Counted from the stretch's first letter, positions 1 to 11,242 are shown. The stretch is DNA of 49,240 nucleotides from Verrucomicrobiota bacterium (GCA_003218975.1 QHPD01000114.1:1-49240); one strand, 5' to 3'. Numbers and translations: made by a program. The notes: a model not told the origin generated them from the letters alone.

Positions 1-235
1 AGTCTGCGGTCGTGAAAATGCGCTTGCGAGCTGCATCGGTCTGGGTCGCAAGTGTCTCTTAACTCGGCGAGAAAATCAATATTGTAGTGAGCGATTGTTT
101 CGTACGGACGAACGCCGTGCCGACGAATCGAGACCGCGCTCCAAAACGCCGCCCTCAGCTGGGCGCACATTACGCGCTTCCCGTCTTGGAGTATGGCGCT
201 GCTTCGCCGTTTTTAATCTCACCGGAGCCGAGCTG
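1..235. other. left edge, no assigned gene
   Basis: No complete gene is visible. In the third forward frame 20 codons run from the window edge to a TAA at 60-62. This could be the tail of a gene entering from the left, but nothing identifies it. Short inverted arms (CTCCAA at 139-144, TTGGAG at 186-191) flank GC-rich DNA and may be a degenerate palindromic repeat. Confidence 0.3.
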
Positions 236-1495
236 CTAGAGCTCGCCTCGGAGGATCTTAAAAACCGTTGTGCTATCCAGTATCCCTTGCAGCGCGTCTG
301 TCCCGGGACCGCTGCCAAAAACGACGACGTCCTCCACGGTGGGCAGCGCCGATTTTGTATACAACGCGGCCGGTTCCACAGGCGCTTCCGGCTGTTCATT
401 CGGCTGTTTACCCGGAATGTTCGCTGCCCCGTAAGATCTTGTGCCGTGTGGACCGGTCGCCCACGTGATCCACGGCTGGCCGGCAGAATTCAGCCCGAGC
501 AAGGCGATACCGTTGTCGTGCCGAAATGGGAAACCATTCAAAGTCATGCCACCAACTGCGACGTCGCCGCAGATAATGATTGTCGATTTTTGTCCCGCGT
601 AACGTCGCGCAACTGCGACTGCGCGATCCAATTCAACTGTTTGCATGAGCGTCCTTTCCCCATTGTTTTCCTGGGCCGCTTTCCGCATCAGACCGGCATC
701 AACCACGAGAAGGTATCCGCCGACGTTATATTGAAGCAGCTGGATCGCCCGCCGTACCATGTCCGAAAGGCTCGGTTGCTGGCCGCGTTCTTCGACTTGG
801 TTTGCAAACGCGAGGTCCGCATTGTTAAAAGCACCGAAGAGCTTCGGACGGCGCCATGCCGGGACCGCCTCCAGTTCTGCGCGAGTCCTAACGATATCAA
901 AACCGTTACCGCGGAGTTCGAGCAAAAGATCGCGCCCGTCCTGTCTCTCGCCGCCCTTTCTAGCGGGAAGAAATTGCGACGCGCCCCCACCCATTGCAAT
1001 GTCGATCTTGCCTCCATCTACGAATTCAGCCGCGATCTTCCCAAGATCGTCCGGATCAACCGGGTGTGCGTAAAAGGCGGCGCTTGTTGGATCAGTTAGT
1101 TTTGTGTCCGTTACAAGGCCGGTGGCGCGTCCATATTCTCGAGCTAACTCGATGATGCTCGTTATCGGTTTTTTATCGCCATTGATGGCGATGGCGCTGT
1201 TAGGCACTCGAACGCCGGTCGCAATTGCCGTGGCGGCAGCCGCCGAATCCGGAGCGGCGAAGTCTTTCGAATAGTTCGTCAGGAAAGCTACGTGTGGCAT
1301 TGAATCGAGGCTCAGGCGTGTGCTCGCGCCTGCGTAAGCGCGCGTCGGGGCGAGTCGCGAAGGGGAAAGGCCCTCCCCGACAAACAAAATAATGCCGAAC
1401 GGTTTCCGGATGACCCAGTGTTGAAAGTAAAGAACGCCTAGCCCGGCAAAGACGAGGAGACAAAAAAGCGCCAGCAATTGGTTGCGCCATTTCAT
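236..1495 (-). CDS. alkaline phosphatase-like protein, metal sites degenerate
   Basis: A 419-residue member of the PhoA-type alkaline phosphatase superfamily. The ATG at 1495 is chosen because it is followed directly by an N-terminal membrane anchor or signal segment (about residues 5-25). The nucleophile region (PDSAAAATAIATG) and a DPTS motif matching E. coli D153/T155 are present. Other ligands are changed: the first metal Asp is Glu (FVGEG), the E322/D327/H331 region reads VVDAGLMRKAAQ, the D369-H370 pair reads GDV, and the C-terminal His region reads PTVEDV. By alignment with known phosphatases the whole Zn1 site is lost, so it is probably a binding protein or an enzyme with altered chemistry. 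It is divergent from gpmI across a region holding a palindromic repeat. Confidence 0.8.
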   Translation of the reverse strand: MKWRNQLLALFCLLVFAGLGVLYFQHWVIRKPFGIILFVGEGLSPSRLAPTRAYAGASTRLSLDSMPHVAFLTNYSKDFAAPDSAAAATAIATGVRVPNSAIAINGDKKPITSIIELAREYGRATGLVTDTKLTDPTSAAFYAHPVDPDDLGKIAAEFVDGGKIDIAMGGGASQFLPARKGGERQDGRDLLLELRGNGFDIVRTRAELEAVPAWRRPKLFGAFNNADLAFANQVEERGQQPSLSDMVRRAIQLLQYNVGGYLLVVDAGLMRKAAQENNGERTLMQTVELDRAVAVARRYAGQKSTIIICGDVAVGGMTLNGFPFRHDNGIALLGLNSAGQPWITWATGPHGTRSYGAANIPGKQPNEQPEAPVEPAALYTKSALPTVEDVVVFGSGPGTDALQGILDSTTVFKILRGEL

Positions 1496-1502
1496 TTCAA
1501 AT

Positions 1503-1591
1503 TGTGGCGCAACTTTGCAAGTTGCGCATTGAAAGATCGCAAGTTCAAAATTCGCCACCGGACAAATCCGCGGTGGCGGACTTGCGCCACA
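1503..1591. repeat. palindromic element with TGTGGCGCAA ends
   Basis: An 89-bp element with perfect 10-bp terminal inverted repeats (TGTGGCGCAA at 1503-1512, TTGCGCCACA at 1582-1591) and a 9-bp stem, 3-nt loop hairpin at 1507-1527. It fills much of the divergent promoter region between the phosphatase-like gene and gpmI. A shorter element with nearly the same ends lies inside moaE (45907-45956). Confidence 0.75.
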
Positions 1592-1647
1592 TTGGAAAAA
1601 AAGAACGGCTTGTCGTTGTTCGCAATCATCGGCAAACTGAGGGCCGT

Positions 1648-3210
<1,563 letters not shown>

Positions 3211-3681
3211 GGCTTGTTTTGGTTCGGGAAGTCGCGATGCCGAGACGTCTAGAGCTTCAACTACTTTCCACCACTTCAGGTTGTAATCCTGCTAACTGAC
3301 AGGCGACAAAGTGGGAAATAAAATGAGCGAAACCGAGGTTAGATTCCTTCATTTCCGTTGCTGGACGGAGACGGAAGCTTTACGAATGCGGTTCTCTTCG
3401 TCAACAAACGAAGTCGGCGCGCCAGCGAGCTCCATACGTCCAAATTCCGTGTTCGCAGCCTTCTTCACCGTAGATGGCGAGGGCCTGAGATTCCGAACGG
3501 ATGTGCGCCCGGCGGACGTTCCTAAGAAAACGAAAGATTAAGACTGATAGGACGACGTAACGCGGTTTTGGAAGATTCGTCACGATAGAAGATAGGTTTA
3601 TGCCGCGGCCAATTGTGGCGCGCACTCCAGAAACGGTTTCACTAGCGGCAGTCTCCGATGAAGGAGACCCCGCGCCCTCAG
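3211..3681. other. 471-bp gap, no recognised gene
   Basis: Between gpmI and the TonB-like gene. A 76-codon forward frame (3311-3541) and a 74-codon reverse frame (3401-3625) are open, but neither resembles a known family and both have irregular composition. The gap may be debris from the event that duplicated the gpmI tail. Confidence 0.4.
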
Positions 3682-4527
3682 CTAATGCGAGGCACCGGCC
3701 ATGGTAAATTCGATAGGAATTCTAACCTTCGAGACTGTCCCAGGTTTAAATCGCCACTTTCGGAACGCATTGACCGCGGATTTATCCAAGGTCGGGTCTC
3801 CAGTGCTTTGCTCCATTGAAGCTCCGGTTACACTGCCGCTCGCCGGATCAACCGACACAATGCAAACTCCAATTCCCGTAACGCCGGGCGAACGTGCCCT
3901 AGCGGGGTACTTGGGAAGGGGCGTGAAGGTCGCAAGGGCTTTCGCCGAAGAATACGAAGTGATTTCTGGGGTACTTACGACCTCGGGTGTCTTCCTTGGC
4001 GCAATTTTCCGCCGCTTCGGTTGTGGCGGAGGAGGTGTTGCTTCTTCGACAGACTCTTGTGCAATTTGTACGGACGGTCGTGGAGTTGTCCGTTGCTGCT
4101 CAGGCTTTGATGCGGTGTCCGGATTTTGCGAAGGGCTGGCCGCTGGGCGTGCTTCTCCGATCCGCTTTTGCAGGGAAGCAATCTCGTTTCGACTGGCGTT
4201 TAATTTGCTTTCCAGTTCCGCCTTCTCGTTCTGCAGTTTCAAGAGTTCAGTTTGAGCTTTGGTCGCCTTGTTTTCTGCCTCTGCGATTTTCGCTTCTGCG
4301 CCCGCCACGGCGGTTTCGCGGGTCTTGAGTTCCGTTTCCTGAGTCACCCGCCGACGTTCAGCCACATCGCGGGCGGCAATGGCATTCGCCAAATCTGTAC
4401 GCAGCACATCCACTCTGTAACTGCCGACCAGTCCGAAAATCGCCGCGCTCACCAAGAATAGACAGGAAAGCAGTAGCAAGATGATTTTCGGTGTGACGGC
4501 AGAAATTGTGGATTTCGCGCGCAGCAT
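3682..4527 (-). CDS. TonB C-terminal domain protein
   Basis: A 281-residue inner-membrane-anchored protein. It has one transmembrane segment (about residues 12-32), a charged, heptad-like coiled coil rich in Ala/Glu/Lys (35-120), a Pro/Arg-rich linker (125-175), and a TonB-type C-terminal domain (195-278) with the typical YPxxAR start and a TLDKSAVNAFRKWRFKPG region. TonB-like proteins span the periplasm and pass energy or force to outer-membrane partners. No ExbB/ExbD is adjacent; a pair lies at 28.9-30.2 kb. The long coiled coil is unusual for a classical TonB, so a structural role is also possible. Confidence 0.8.
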   Translation of the reverse strand: MLRAKSTISAVTPKIILLLLSCLFLVSAAIFGLVGSYRVDVLRTDLANAIAARDVAERRRVTQETELKTRETAVAGAEAKIAEAENKATKAQTELLKLQNEKAELESKLNASRNEIASLQKRIGEARPAASPSQNPDTASKPEQQRTTPRPSVQIAQESVEEATPPPPQPKRRKIAPRKTPEVVSTPEITSYSSAKALATFTPLPKYPARARSPGVTGIGVCIVSVDPASGSVTGASMEQSTGDPTLDKSAVNAFRKWRFKPGTVSKVRIPIEFTMAGASH

Positions 4528-4595
4528 ACGCCAAGTTCCAAACTAAAGGAGCCGAGGCAATTCGCAACAGGCTCGTCGATGTCTGGTCAAGTGCA

Positions 4596-4772
4596 TCACC
4601 GAACACAGCGCACACCAGCAGCCTTGTGCATTTCATTTATGTCGCCAAAAACGCGGCGCAATTTCGCTGCAAGGATGGGATCCTTGCCGATGTCGCGCCC
4701 ACGCTTCTGTTTCTGCTGGGATTCCCGCAGCCAAAGGAAATGACCGGTCACCACTTGCTCGTGCGCGTATAG
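4596..4772 (+). pseudogene. duplicated 3' fragment of gpmI
   Basis: This stretch matches positions 3004-3180 of gpmI at a constant offset of 1592 bp with scattered substitutions. It encodes about the last 55 residues of the mutase (from SPNTAHTS to EMTGHHLL) and then a new stop. There is no start or catalytic part. It is the remnant of a second gpmI copy or of a partial tandem duplication, and it sits between the TonB-like gene and hemB. Confidence 0.85.
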
Positions 4773-4825
4773 CTGTCTGGCTTTTTTTAGCGTCGTTTGG
4801 CGTGTCTGGCGAGAAGTCGCCTTGA

Positions 4826-5821
4826 CTAGGATTTTTGTTCGCACAGCCATTGCGCGAGCTCGCATGCCCAATAAGTGACGATAATGTCCGCGCCTGCGCG
4901 TTTGAGGGCGGTCATGATCTCAAGAACGGCAGCGCGTTCGTCTAGGATCGCCTTTTCAGCTGCGGCTTTGACCATCGCATATTCACCGCTCACGTGATAA
5001 ACCGCGGTCGGCTTGCCAAAACGCTCACGAACGCGCCAGAGGACGTCGATGTACGGCAGAGCGGGTTTGACCATCACGATGTCCGCGCCTTCGTTGATGT
5101 CCAGAGCTACTTCACGCAATGCCTCATCTGCATTGGCAGAATCCATTTGGTAGGAACGGCGATCGCCAAATTGCGGCGGGCTCTCGGCGGCTTCGCGAAA
5201 CGGCCCGTAAAACGACGATGCGAATTTTGCCGCGTAACTCATGATTCCAATTTGATCGAAACCGTTTGCGTCGAGCGCCTCGCGAATCGCGCCGATGCGC
5301 CCGTCCATCATATCGCTCGGCGCCACCATATCTGCACCGGCAGCAGCATGAGAAAGCGCAGTCTTTACCAGAAGTTCGACAGTTTCGTCGTTGAGAACAT
5401 GAAAGTGGTCGCCGTCGATGCGCGTGACGCCGCAGTGGCCGTGGCTCATGTATTCGCACAGGCAGACGTCAGTGATGGCAACCAACTCCGGGCATTTTGA
5501 TTTGATGGCGCGTAGCGCCTCCTGAACCACGCCGTTTTCCGCATACGCGCCGCTGGCTTGTTCGTCTTTTTCCGCCGGTATGCCAAAGAGCAAAATGGCC
5601 TGGAGCCCGAGATCCTGAACGCGCCGGGCTTCGTCGACAACCTCCTCCACTGGGAGCTGAAAAACGCCGGGCATACTCGCGATTGGCCGGCGTTGGTCGA
5701 TCTTTTCGCTGACAAACAGCGGGAGAACAAAATCGTGCGCGCTCAATTGTATTTCGCGAACGAGGTTTCGCAAAGCACGAGAACGCCGCAAACGGCGTGG
5801 GCGATGCACCAATTTTCTCAC
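4826..5821 (-). CDS. hemB: delta-aminolevulinic acid dehydratase (porphobilinogen synthase)
   Basis: A 331-residue cytoplasmic enzyme that condenses two 5-aminolevulinate molecules to porphobilinogen in tetrapyrrole synthesis. The zinc cysteines C120, C122 and C130 (DVCLCEYMSHGHC) are visible, as are the two active-site lysines K199 (YAAKFASSFYGP) and K252 (VMVKPALPYID). Full length for the family. The start is a GTG at 5821. The cysteine triad indicates the zinc-dependent rather than the magnesium-only type. It diverges from coaX. Confidence 0.96.
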   Translation of the reverse strand: MRKLVHRPRRLRRSRALRNLVREIQLSAHDFVLPLFVSEKIDQRRPIASMPGVFQLPVEEVVDEARRVQDLGLQAILLFGIPAEKDEQASGAYAENGVVQEALRAIKSKCPELVAITDVCLCEYMSHGHCGVTRIDGDHFHVLNDETVELLVKTALSHAAAGADMVAPSDMMDGRIGAIREALDANGFDQIGIMSYAAKFASSFYGPFREAAESPPQFGDRRSYQMDSANADEALREVALDINEGADIVMVKPALPYIDVLWRVRERFGKPTAVYHVSGEYAMVKAAAEKAILDERAAVLEIMTALKRAGADIIVTYWACELAQWLCEQKS

Positions 5822-5931
5822 AAGGCGAGGCTACGTGCGGGGGAAGAGTGTCGCAAGCGGGGTATGCGCCAAATGGGTGAAATGGGACAGATGCTTGACG
5901 CGGGGAGCGGTTCCGTGTCTGCATTGCTCTC

Positions 5932-6699
5932 GTGGCTCGCGTATCCAGGTATGTGTTGATTGATATCAGCAATTCATTCACGAAACTGACGTTCGCTACG
6001 CGGGCGCGAATTGGGCGGCCGACGCGGCTCGGGACCGCCAGATTCAACGCCGCGTTTCTTCGTCGTTTCATAAGGCGGCGCGAGATCGACATGCTCGTTG
6101 TTTCCTCGGTTGTGCCAAAAAAAAATCGAGTCATTGAACAGGTAGCGGGGAAAACGAAAGTGCTTTGGCTGACTCCGCGATTGAAGCTTGGGGTGGGCAT
6201 CGATTATCCTAAACCCCAAACAATCGGAGCCGACCGGCTGGCGAACGCTGCCGCCGTTTGCGCGCTTTACAGCTTTCCAGCTATCGTGGTCGATTTCGGT
6301 ACGGCGGTGACTTTTGACATCGTTTCCGATCGCGGCACTTACATCGGTGGCGTGATCGCACCAGGACTCGAAGCGATGACCAACTTTCTCTACCAACGCA
6401 CGGCGCTCCTGCCGAAGCTCTCGTTGAAAGAACCGCGTCGCACTGTCGGTAGATCGACAATTCAAGCGATGTTGTCCGGCGCGGTGTTTGGTTATCGAGG
6501 GCTGGTGCGCGAAATCCTTGCGCGCATCCGAGCGGAACAGTTTCCGGGCAAAAAAGTTCATATCGTAGCGACAGGCGGATATGCGCAGCTAATCGCGCGA
6601 GAGTTGCCGGAGATCGATGCCGTGCATCCTCATTTGACCTTGGAAGGATTACGGGTCATCACGAATTTGAATTGCGTCAATTTTTCCGAGACGGACTGA
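5932..6699 (+). CDS. coaX: type III pantothenate kinase
   Basis: A 255-residue ASKHA-fold kinase catalysing the first step of coenzyme A synthesis. It has an N-terminal phosphate-binding motif (LIDISNSFTKL), the substrate-binding segment IGADRLANAAA, the DFGTAVTFD catalytic motif and a C-terminal ATGGYAQLI motif. The start used is GTG at 5932. A second GTG at 5953 would begin exactly at the family motif and is also possible. Confidence 0.9.
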   Translation: MARVSRYVLIDISNSFTKLTFATRARIGRPTRLGTARFNAAFLRRFIRRREIDMLVVSSVVPKKNRVIEQVAGKTKVLWLTPRLKLGVGIDYPKPQTIGADRLANAAAVCALYSFPAIVVDFGTAVTFDIVSDRGTYIGGVIAPGLEAMTNFLYQRTALLPKLSLKEPRRTVGRSTIQAMLSGAVFGYRGLVREILARIRAEQFPGKKVHIVATGGYAQLIARELPEIDAVHPHLTLEGLRVITNLNCVNFSETD

Positions 6700-6755
6700 A
6701 GATCACGCAACTTTCCACTTGTCAGAAGCGCGGAACGAAGCTTCAGTCCTGGCTC

Positions 6756-9700
6756 ATGAGAATCTGGGGAATTGTTGCGGTGGCAGCACTGGCGATCACT
6801 TCGTTCGGAGCGGAAAACGTGGCTCCGACGAAATCGGAACTGGAGCAAATGTACAACAAGGCGTTTCGCGAGTTCGACACGAACAACTTTCCGCAGGCAC
6901 TAAAGGAACTCGACGCCCTCGATGCCCGCCAGCCTGATCTCGCCGCCTCGCAAAATCTGCGCGGCGTCATCCTGATGCGGCAGGGCATCTATGACAAAGC
7001 TGAAGCTGCCTTGCTGGAAGCGGCACGGATCGACCCCAAATTTTGGAACGCGCGGTTTAATCTGGCCGAAATTCCATTTCTCCAAAAAAATTGGGAGGAG
7101 GCGCGGAATCGTTTCCAGAAGTTGCTTTCGAGCAGTCAATCCGATTTAGCGAGCGAAGCGACACAGCTCGTTCAATACAAGATTCTGCTCACGTATCTGC
7201 TGGAAGGTAAAGAGAACATGGTCGATTCCATTCTGGCGAAGCTGGAGCTTTCGTCCGATACCCCGGCTGTTCAATACGTCAAAGCGGCTGTCGCGCTCCA
7301 GCACAAGAATGACAAGGAGGCGAAAGATTGGATGGCAGTCGCGGAAAAGAATTTTTCGCCGCAACTGAACAAGCTGTTCGTGGAATCATTCTACGAGGTG
7401 GGCTGGCTAGAAAGACCGGGTGGCGAGGGAAGGGCCTCTATGCCGCTAATGACGGCCGCGGAGCGCAAGGAAAAAGCAAAGGCGACAGGCCGCGCGAAAT
7501 TCGAAGAGGCGCAGCAGGCGCTGCGGCAGCGCGATCTTGGGGCAGCTCGAAAACTAATCGATGAGGCGGATCAGGCGGAGCCGAATCAACCCGCGACTCT
7601 GAATTTGCGTGGCGAAATTTTGATGGAGCAGAAGGAGTTCGACCAGGCGGAGGCTTCCTTCAAAAAAGCGGCCAAACTGGATCCGAAATTCCGTGAGGCG
7701 CAATACAATCTCGCACAGGTTCCATTTAAGAAAAAAGACTACGCAAAGGCGCGAGAGCGTTTCGAAGCGTTGTTTGAGCGAACGCCCGGTGGTGACAAAA
7801 ATCAGGCTGCGGAGCTGATCAAATTCAAGATTTACATGACGCTCCTGTTGGAGGGGAAAGAAAGCCGGGCGCAGTCGATGATGGAACAATTCCAGTTCAC
7901 TGGAGATACGCCAGCACTGTATTATGCGCAGGCGGCCTGGGAATTTAGACATAACAATGGGGAGAAGGCGGCCGACTGGGTCGCGTCGGCGAAGAAGATT
8001 TATTCGCAAGGGCTGAATAATATTTTTGCCGACGCCCTTTATGACGCTGGCTGGATGCAAGCTCCAGAAGTTGCTTCCGCGCCTGCGTTTGAAGCCGGTA
8101 GTCTCGTTGCCGAGAGCGGTAGCGCTCCGGCAATTGAGCCGAGTCCTATTCCTGATGGCGTTGCCGCGGCGAATAAACGAGAAGCAACGGCGAAGGCCGA
8201 ATCGGTTGCTTCTTCGGGCCTAGTGGCGAACCCGCCGGTTGCTGGGACGAAAGTCACGAGTCTGGAACCAGCGGCTGAACAGGCTTCTGTTTTTTCGACG
8301 AAAGAGCCGAGTGCGGCTGGATTAAGCCAGCCGGAAGCGTCTCCAGCTCCTGTTACGGGATCGTCCCCCGGCGAGGAATCGACGGCCACGACGGCTGCCC
8401 CGAATGGGACGCCGATCGCTTCATCTGCCACTCTCCACGGGCAAAATGATCAGTCAGCCGTTAGTCAGCCAAATCCATCTCCGGCGCCTGTTGTCGCAAC
8501 GAGCCCCGCAACGACGGTCGCGCCGACCAAAATCTCTCAGCCTAGCGTTATCGGGACGGCGAGTCGGCGAACATGGTTTGTCGCCGGATTGCTGTTGGCC
8601 GGTATCTTTCTTTTAGCTGGGGTGGTTGTTTCCCAGCGTCGACGCTACACGTTCAATATACCAAGTCACTTCCCGAACGGATCTCTCATCGGGTCGCGTA
8701 CGTCTAATCTCAGCAAACCCACCACATCGCCCTTGGAAAAGGGCGTTGCTTTGGGTAATGGTTTTTTCGCTGGGCCCCGCCAGGTTTCGTTACAATTAAC
8801 GGCGTCGAAGCCTTTGATGCAGCGGACGGTCTTGCGTTTAACGCAATCGCACCGCGCTTTTGATAGTTCGGCGGATTTGAGAGGCTCAGTCTCACAAGCC
8901 CAAGCTTATCAAAACGCGGAAGCGGATCACAAGGCACAGCAGGTGACTGCGCCGGTCCTTGGGGGCTCAGCCGGTTTAGTTGCCGCAGAAGCTGAAGGGA
9001 CTGTAGCACCCGTCGTTGAGCCGGTAGCAGAGCCTCAGTTCGAAACAATCGACCAAGGCCAACCGGTTGGGCAAATGCTCGGGCCAGCAGAAAAGCCGGA
9101 CGAAGTCCCCGCGGTCGCTGAAGAGGCTGTGGCACCCGCGATTGAGCCGGTAGCAGAGCCTCAGTTCGAAGCAATCGACCAAGGCCAACCGGTTGCCCAG
9201 CAAATACCCATTTCCGCGACGGAACATCCTGCAATTGCGGAGGTTGCCGTGGGCCCATCTTATTCTCCAAATATTTCCAACGCACCTGTATCTTCGCCAA
9301 CAACATCTTTGACCATGCCTGAACAATCTGAACAGCCTCAACCCGCCGAAGTGCCACTCGCCGCAGACGCAGCGCGTCCTGTTTCTGCCGCACACACACC
9401 TGTGCAGCTCACTTTCTCCTTTGAGATCGTCTCTGTACAACTAACACGAACTTTCAAGGTGCGTACCTTGCAAGTGCGGCCCGCATCAAAGATCGTAACG
9501 ATGCGCCTTGCCTCATCGCAACGTTCCCAACCTCAGATTCATCCGCAGGTGGCCTTCGAAGTCGCGAAAATTGAGCCTGCAGACTCTGGTCTCGGGACAG
9601 TCCGGCTTATCAAATCGACACGTCAGCGACAGCAACTAGCGCAGCAACCAGTCGACATCGCTTTGCCTTCATTCGAGGTTACAGCCTTGCAGCCGATTTC

Positions 9701-9974
9701 GAGTTCAGACGCCGCCGCCATGGTCCAGCTTGCTCCGTCTGAGCCAGGAAAGGCCCATGTGCAGGTTACGGCAGACTTCCAGATGGCAGAGGTGGAATTC
9801 TCAACGTGCTTTGAAATAACCGGAGTCGTTCTAAATTCCACTTCTAGGCAAGTTTCTGTGCAGTTGGCTGGCGCCGATCCGAGCGCCATCGAAGGAGCAC
9901 CTGTCTTTAATGTTGCGAATGTTCGCCTTACCGGCAGCGGCGATAGCGAGATACTGGAACTCGATGCCATTTAG
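6756..9974 (+). CDS. TPR protein with signal segment, internal membrane span and repeat-rich C-terminus
   Basis: A 1072-residue protein of unknown function. The ATG at 6756 starts an N-terminal hydrophobic signal (residues 1-17); a frame open to 6672 is less likely. Two homologous TPR modules follow (about 20-230 and 245-455), sharing motifs such as LRGxILMxQ and FNLAEIPF/YNLAQVPF. Then come an Ala/Pro/Ser/Thr-rich linker, a transmembrane segment (about 605-627) followed by RRR, and a second low-complexity region containing a 42-residue tandem repeat (about 750-835, EPVAEPQFE). The last 200 residues carry several beta-like units of the form FEVxxxxL...VQL. It probably spans the inner membrane with TPRs on one face. 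It follows coaX with no clear functional link. Confidence 0.8.
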   Translation: MRIWGIVAVAALAITSFGAENVAPTKSELEQMYNKAFREFDTNNFPQALKELDALDARQPDLAASQNLRGVILMRQGIYDKAEAALLEAARIDPKFWNARFNLAEIPFLQKNWEEARNRFQKLLSSSQSDLASEATQLVQYKILLTYLLEGKENMVDSILAKLELSSDTPAVQYVKAAVALQHKNDKEAKDWMAVAEKNFSPQLNKLFVESFYEVGWLERPGGEGRASMPLMTAAERKEKAKATGRAKFEEAQQALRQRDLGAARKLIDEADQAEPNQPATLNLRGEILMEQKEFDQAEASFKKAAKLDPKFREAQYNLAQVPFKKKDYAKARERFEALFERTPGGDKNQAAELIKFKIYMTLLLEGKESRAQSMMEQFQFTGDTPALYYAQAAWEFRHNNGEKAADWVASAKKIYSQGLNNIFADALYDAGWMQAPEVASAPAFEAGSLVAESGSAPAIEPSPIPDGVAAANKREATAKAESVASSGLVANPPVAGTKVTSLEPAAEQASVFSTKEPSAAGLSQPEASPAPVTGSSPGEESTATTAAPNGTPIASSATLHGQNDQSAVSQPNPSPAPVVATSPATTVAPTKISQPSVIGTASRRTWFVAGLLLAGIFLLAGVVVSQRRRYTFNIPSHFPNGSLIGSRTSNLSKPTTSPLEKGVALGNGFFAGPRQVSLQLTASKPLMQRTVLRLTQSHRAFDSSADLRGSVSQAQAYQNAEADHKAQQVTAPVLGGSAGLVAAEAEGTVAPVVEPVAEPQFETIDQGQPVGQMLGPAEKPDEVPAVAEEAVAPAIEPVAEPQFEAIDQGQPVAQQIPISATEHPAIAEVAVGPSYSPNISNAPVSSPTTSLTMPEQSEQPQPAEVPLAADAARPVSAAHTPVQLTFSFEIVSVQLTRTFKVRTLQVRPASKIVTMRLASSQRSQPQIHPQVAFEVAKIEPADSGLGTVRLIKSTRQRQQLAQQPVDIALPSFEVTALQPISSSDAAAMVQLAPSEPGKAHVQVTADFQMAEVEFSTCFEITGVVLNSTSRQVSVQLAGADPSAIEGAPVFNVANVRLTGSGDSEILELDAI
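9006..9195 (+). repeat. 126-bp near-perfect tandem repeat inside the TPR protein gene
   Basis: Two nearly identical blocks of over 60 bp, offset by 126 bp (42 codons), encode EPVAEPQFE-T/A-IDQGQPV twice. The high DNA identity suggests recent duplication or ongoing gene conversion. Confidence 0.8.
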
Positions 9975-10076
9975 CACGAGGCCTCAACCATTGTAAGAGC
10001 GAGCGCGAACGCTCCGTGTCTCAACCGTGGTGCTTTGTTCTCCCAGCGCCGCTGTCCCGAAATGGTAGTATCGATC

Positions 10077-11195
10077 TCAGGCCCCTTTGATGAAGCGGCC
10101 GGGATTGAGTGTTTGCAGGGGGTGCGGTAAAAAGTCGCCATCTCGACGGACCAATTTACTGTCAAAGTAAATTTCCCCGCCGCCGTATTCCCGCCGCTGG
10201 ATGCTTACCATGTCCCAGTGCACCTGGCTCCGATTGCCGTTATCGGCTTCTTCGTAAGCCTGTCCCGGCGTAAAATGAAACGAACCCGCGATCTTCTCAT
10301 CGAACAAAATGTCCCGCATCGGCTGCAAAATGCGCGGATTAAACCCGAGTGAAAATTCGCCGATGTATCGGGCACCCACATCTGAATCGAGGATCTTTTT
10401 CAGTTTTTCCGTCTCGTTGCTGGTCGCGTCGACGATCTTTCCATTCTTGAATTCGAGACGGATGCCATCGAAACCAATCCCCTGATAGATGCTTGGTGCA
10501 TTAAACGTCACATGTCCTTCCACGGAATGTTTCACCGGACAGCTGAAAACTTCGCCATCGGGAATGTTGCGATCGCCGCCGCAAATCACCGCCGGAATTC
10601 CCTTGATGCTGAAGCGAAGATCCGTATCGGGTCCTTTGATTTCGACGCGATCTGTTTTTTCCATCAGCCGCTTCAGCGCCTTCATGCCAGGCTGCAGTTT
10701 GCGGTAGTCCAGCGTGCAGACGTTGAAATAAAAATCTTCAAATGCCTCCGTGCTCATTCCGGCAAGTTGCGCCATTGATGGCGTCGGCCAGCGCAAGACG
10801 ACCCATTTGGTTTTTTTTACGCGCTGGTCCTGCACCGGCTGCATTTTTTTGGCGATCAATTTCATCGTATCCACCGGCACATCGGACAATTCCGTGATGT
10901 TGTTGCTGCCGCGCACGGCGATGTATGCATCCATTTTTTTCATCCGTGCCAGTTCGTGGCTCGCCAACATGCTTAGCTGTTTATCCGAGGCTTCAAGCGC
11001 GAGCGCGCGGTTGACTCGAGCGTGATACACCTGCACAAAGGGCATCCCGCCCGCTTTACGCGCCGCGCGAATCAGCGCGATGGTCATTTCATCTGGGACA
11101 TCGAATGCTTCAATCAGGACCGTTTCATTCCGCTTGAGGCGAATGGAATATTGCACCAGAATTTTCGCCAGCTTATCAAACCGGACATCGTGCAT
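10077..11195 (-). CDS. M29 family aminopeptidase
   Basis: A 372-residue metallo-aminopeptidase of the thermophilic aminopeptidase family (AmpS/aminopeptidase T type). The C-terminal metal ligands typical of M29 are visible in order: Glu in GEVFSCP, Glu in GEFSLGFNP, His in [12 protein letters not shown], and the HWD motif (VHWDMV). It is expected to be cytoplasmic and to remove N-terminal residues from peptides using two divalent metals. It lies 47 bp downstream of the rsmB-like gene on the same strand, so the two may be cotranscribed. Confidence 0.9.
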   Translation of the reverse strand: MHDVRFDKLAKILVQYSIRLKRNETVLIEAFDVPDEMTIALIRAARKAGGMPFVQVYHARVNRALALEASDKQLSMLASHELARMKKMDAYIAVRGSNNITELSDVPVDTMKLIAKKMQPVQDQRVKKTKWVVLRWPTPSMAQLAGMSTEAFEDFYFNVCTLDYRKLQPGMKALKRLMEKTDRVEIKGPDTDLRFSIKGIPAVICGGDRNIPDGEVFSCPVKHSVEGHVTFNAPSIYQGIGFDGIRLEFKNGKIVDATSNETEKLKKILDSDVGARYIGEFSLGFNPRILQPMRDILFDEKIAGSFHFTPGQAYEEADNGNRSQVHWDMVSIQRREYGGGEIYFDSKLVRRDGDFLPHPLQTLNPGRFIKGA

Positions 11196-11242
11196 AGGCG
11201 CTTATCATTCCATCAGCCGTGCCGTATGCAACTCGAGCGGGG

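Noticed and set aside
95-1099. 334-codon forward frame opposite the phosphatase-like gene
   Set aside because: It is the antisense shadow of a gene with clear family motifs; its own translation is rich in Arg/Cys and matches nothing.
1504-1647. 48-codon N-terminal extension of GpmI
   Set aside because: It is encoded by the palindromic repeat at 1503-1591, and the family N-terminus with a ribosome-binding site begins at 1648.
3311-3625. small frames in the gpmI-TonB gap
   Set aside because: Neither strand gives a recognisable protein or clear ribosome-binding site.
5469-6200. 243-codon reverse frame across hemB and coaX
   Set aside because: Overlaps two well-supported genes in other frames and has Arg/Ser-rich shadow composition.
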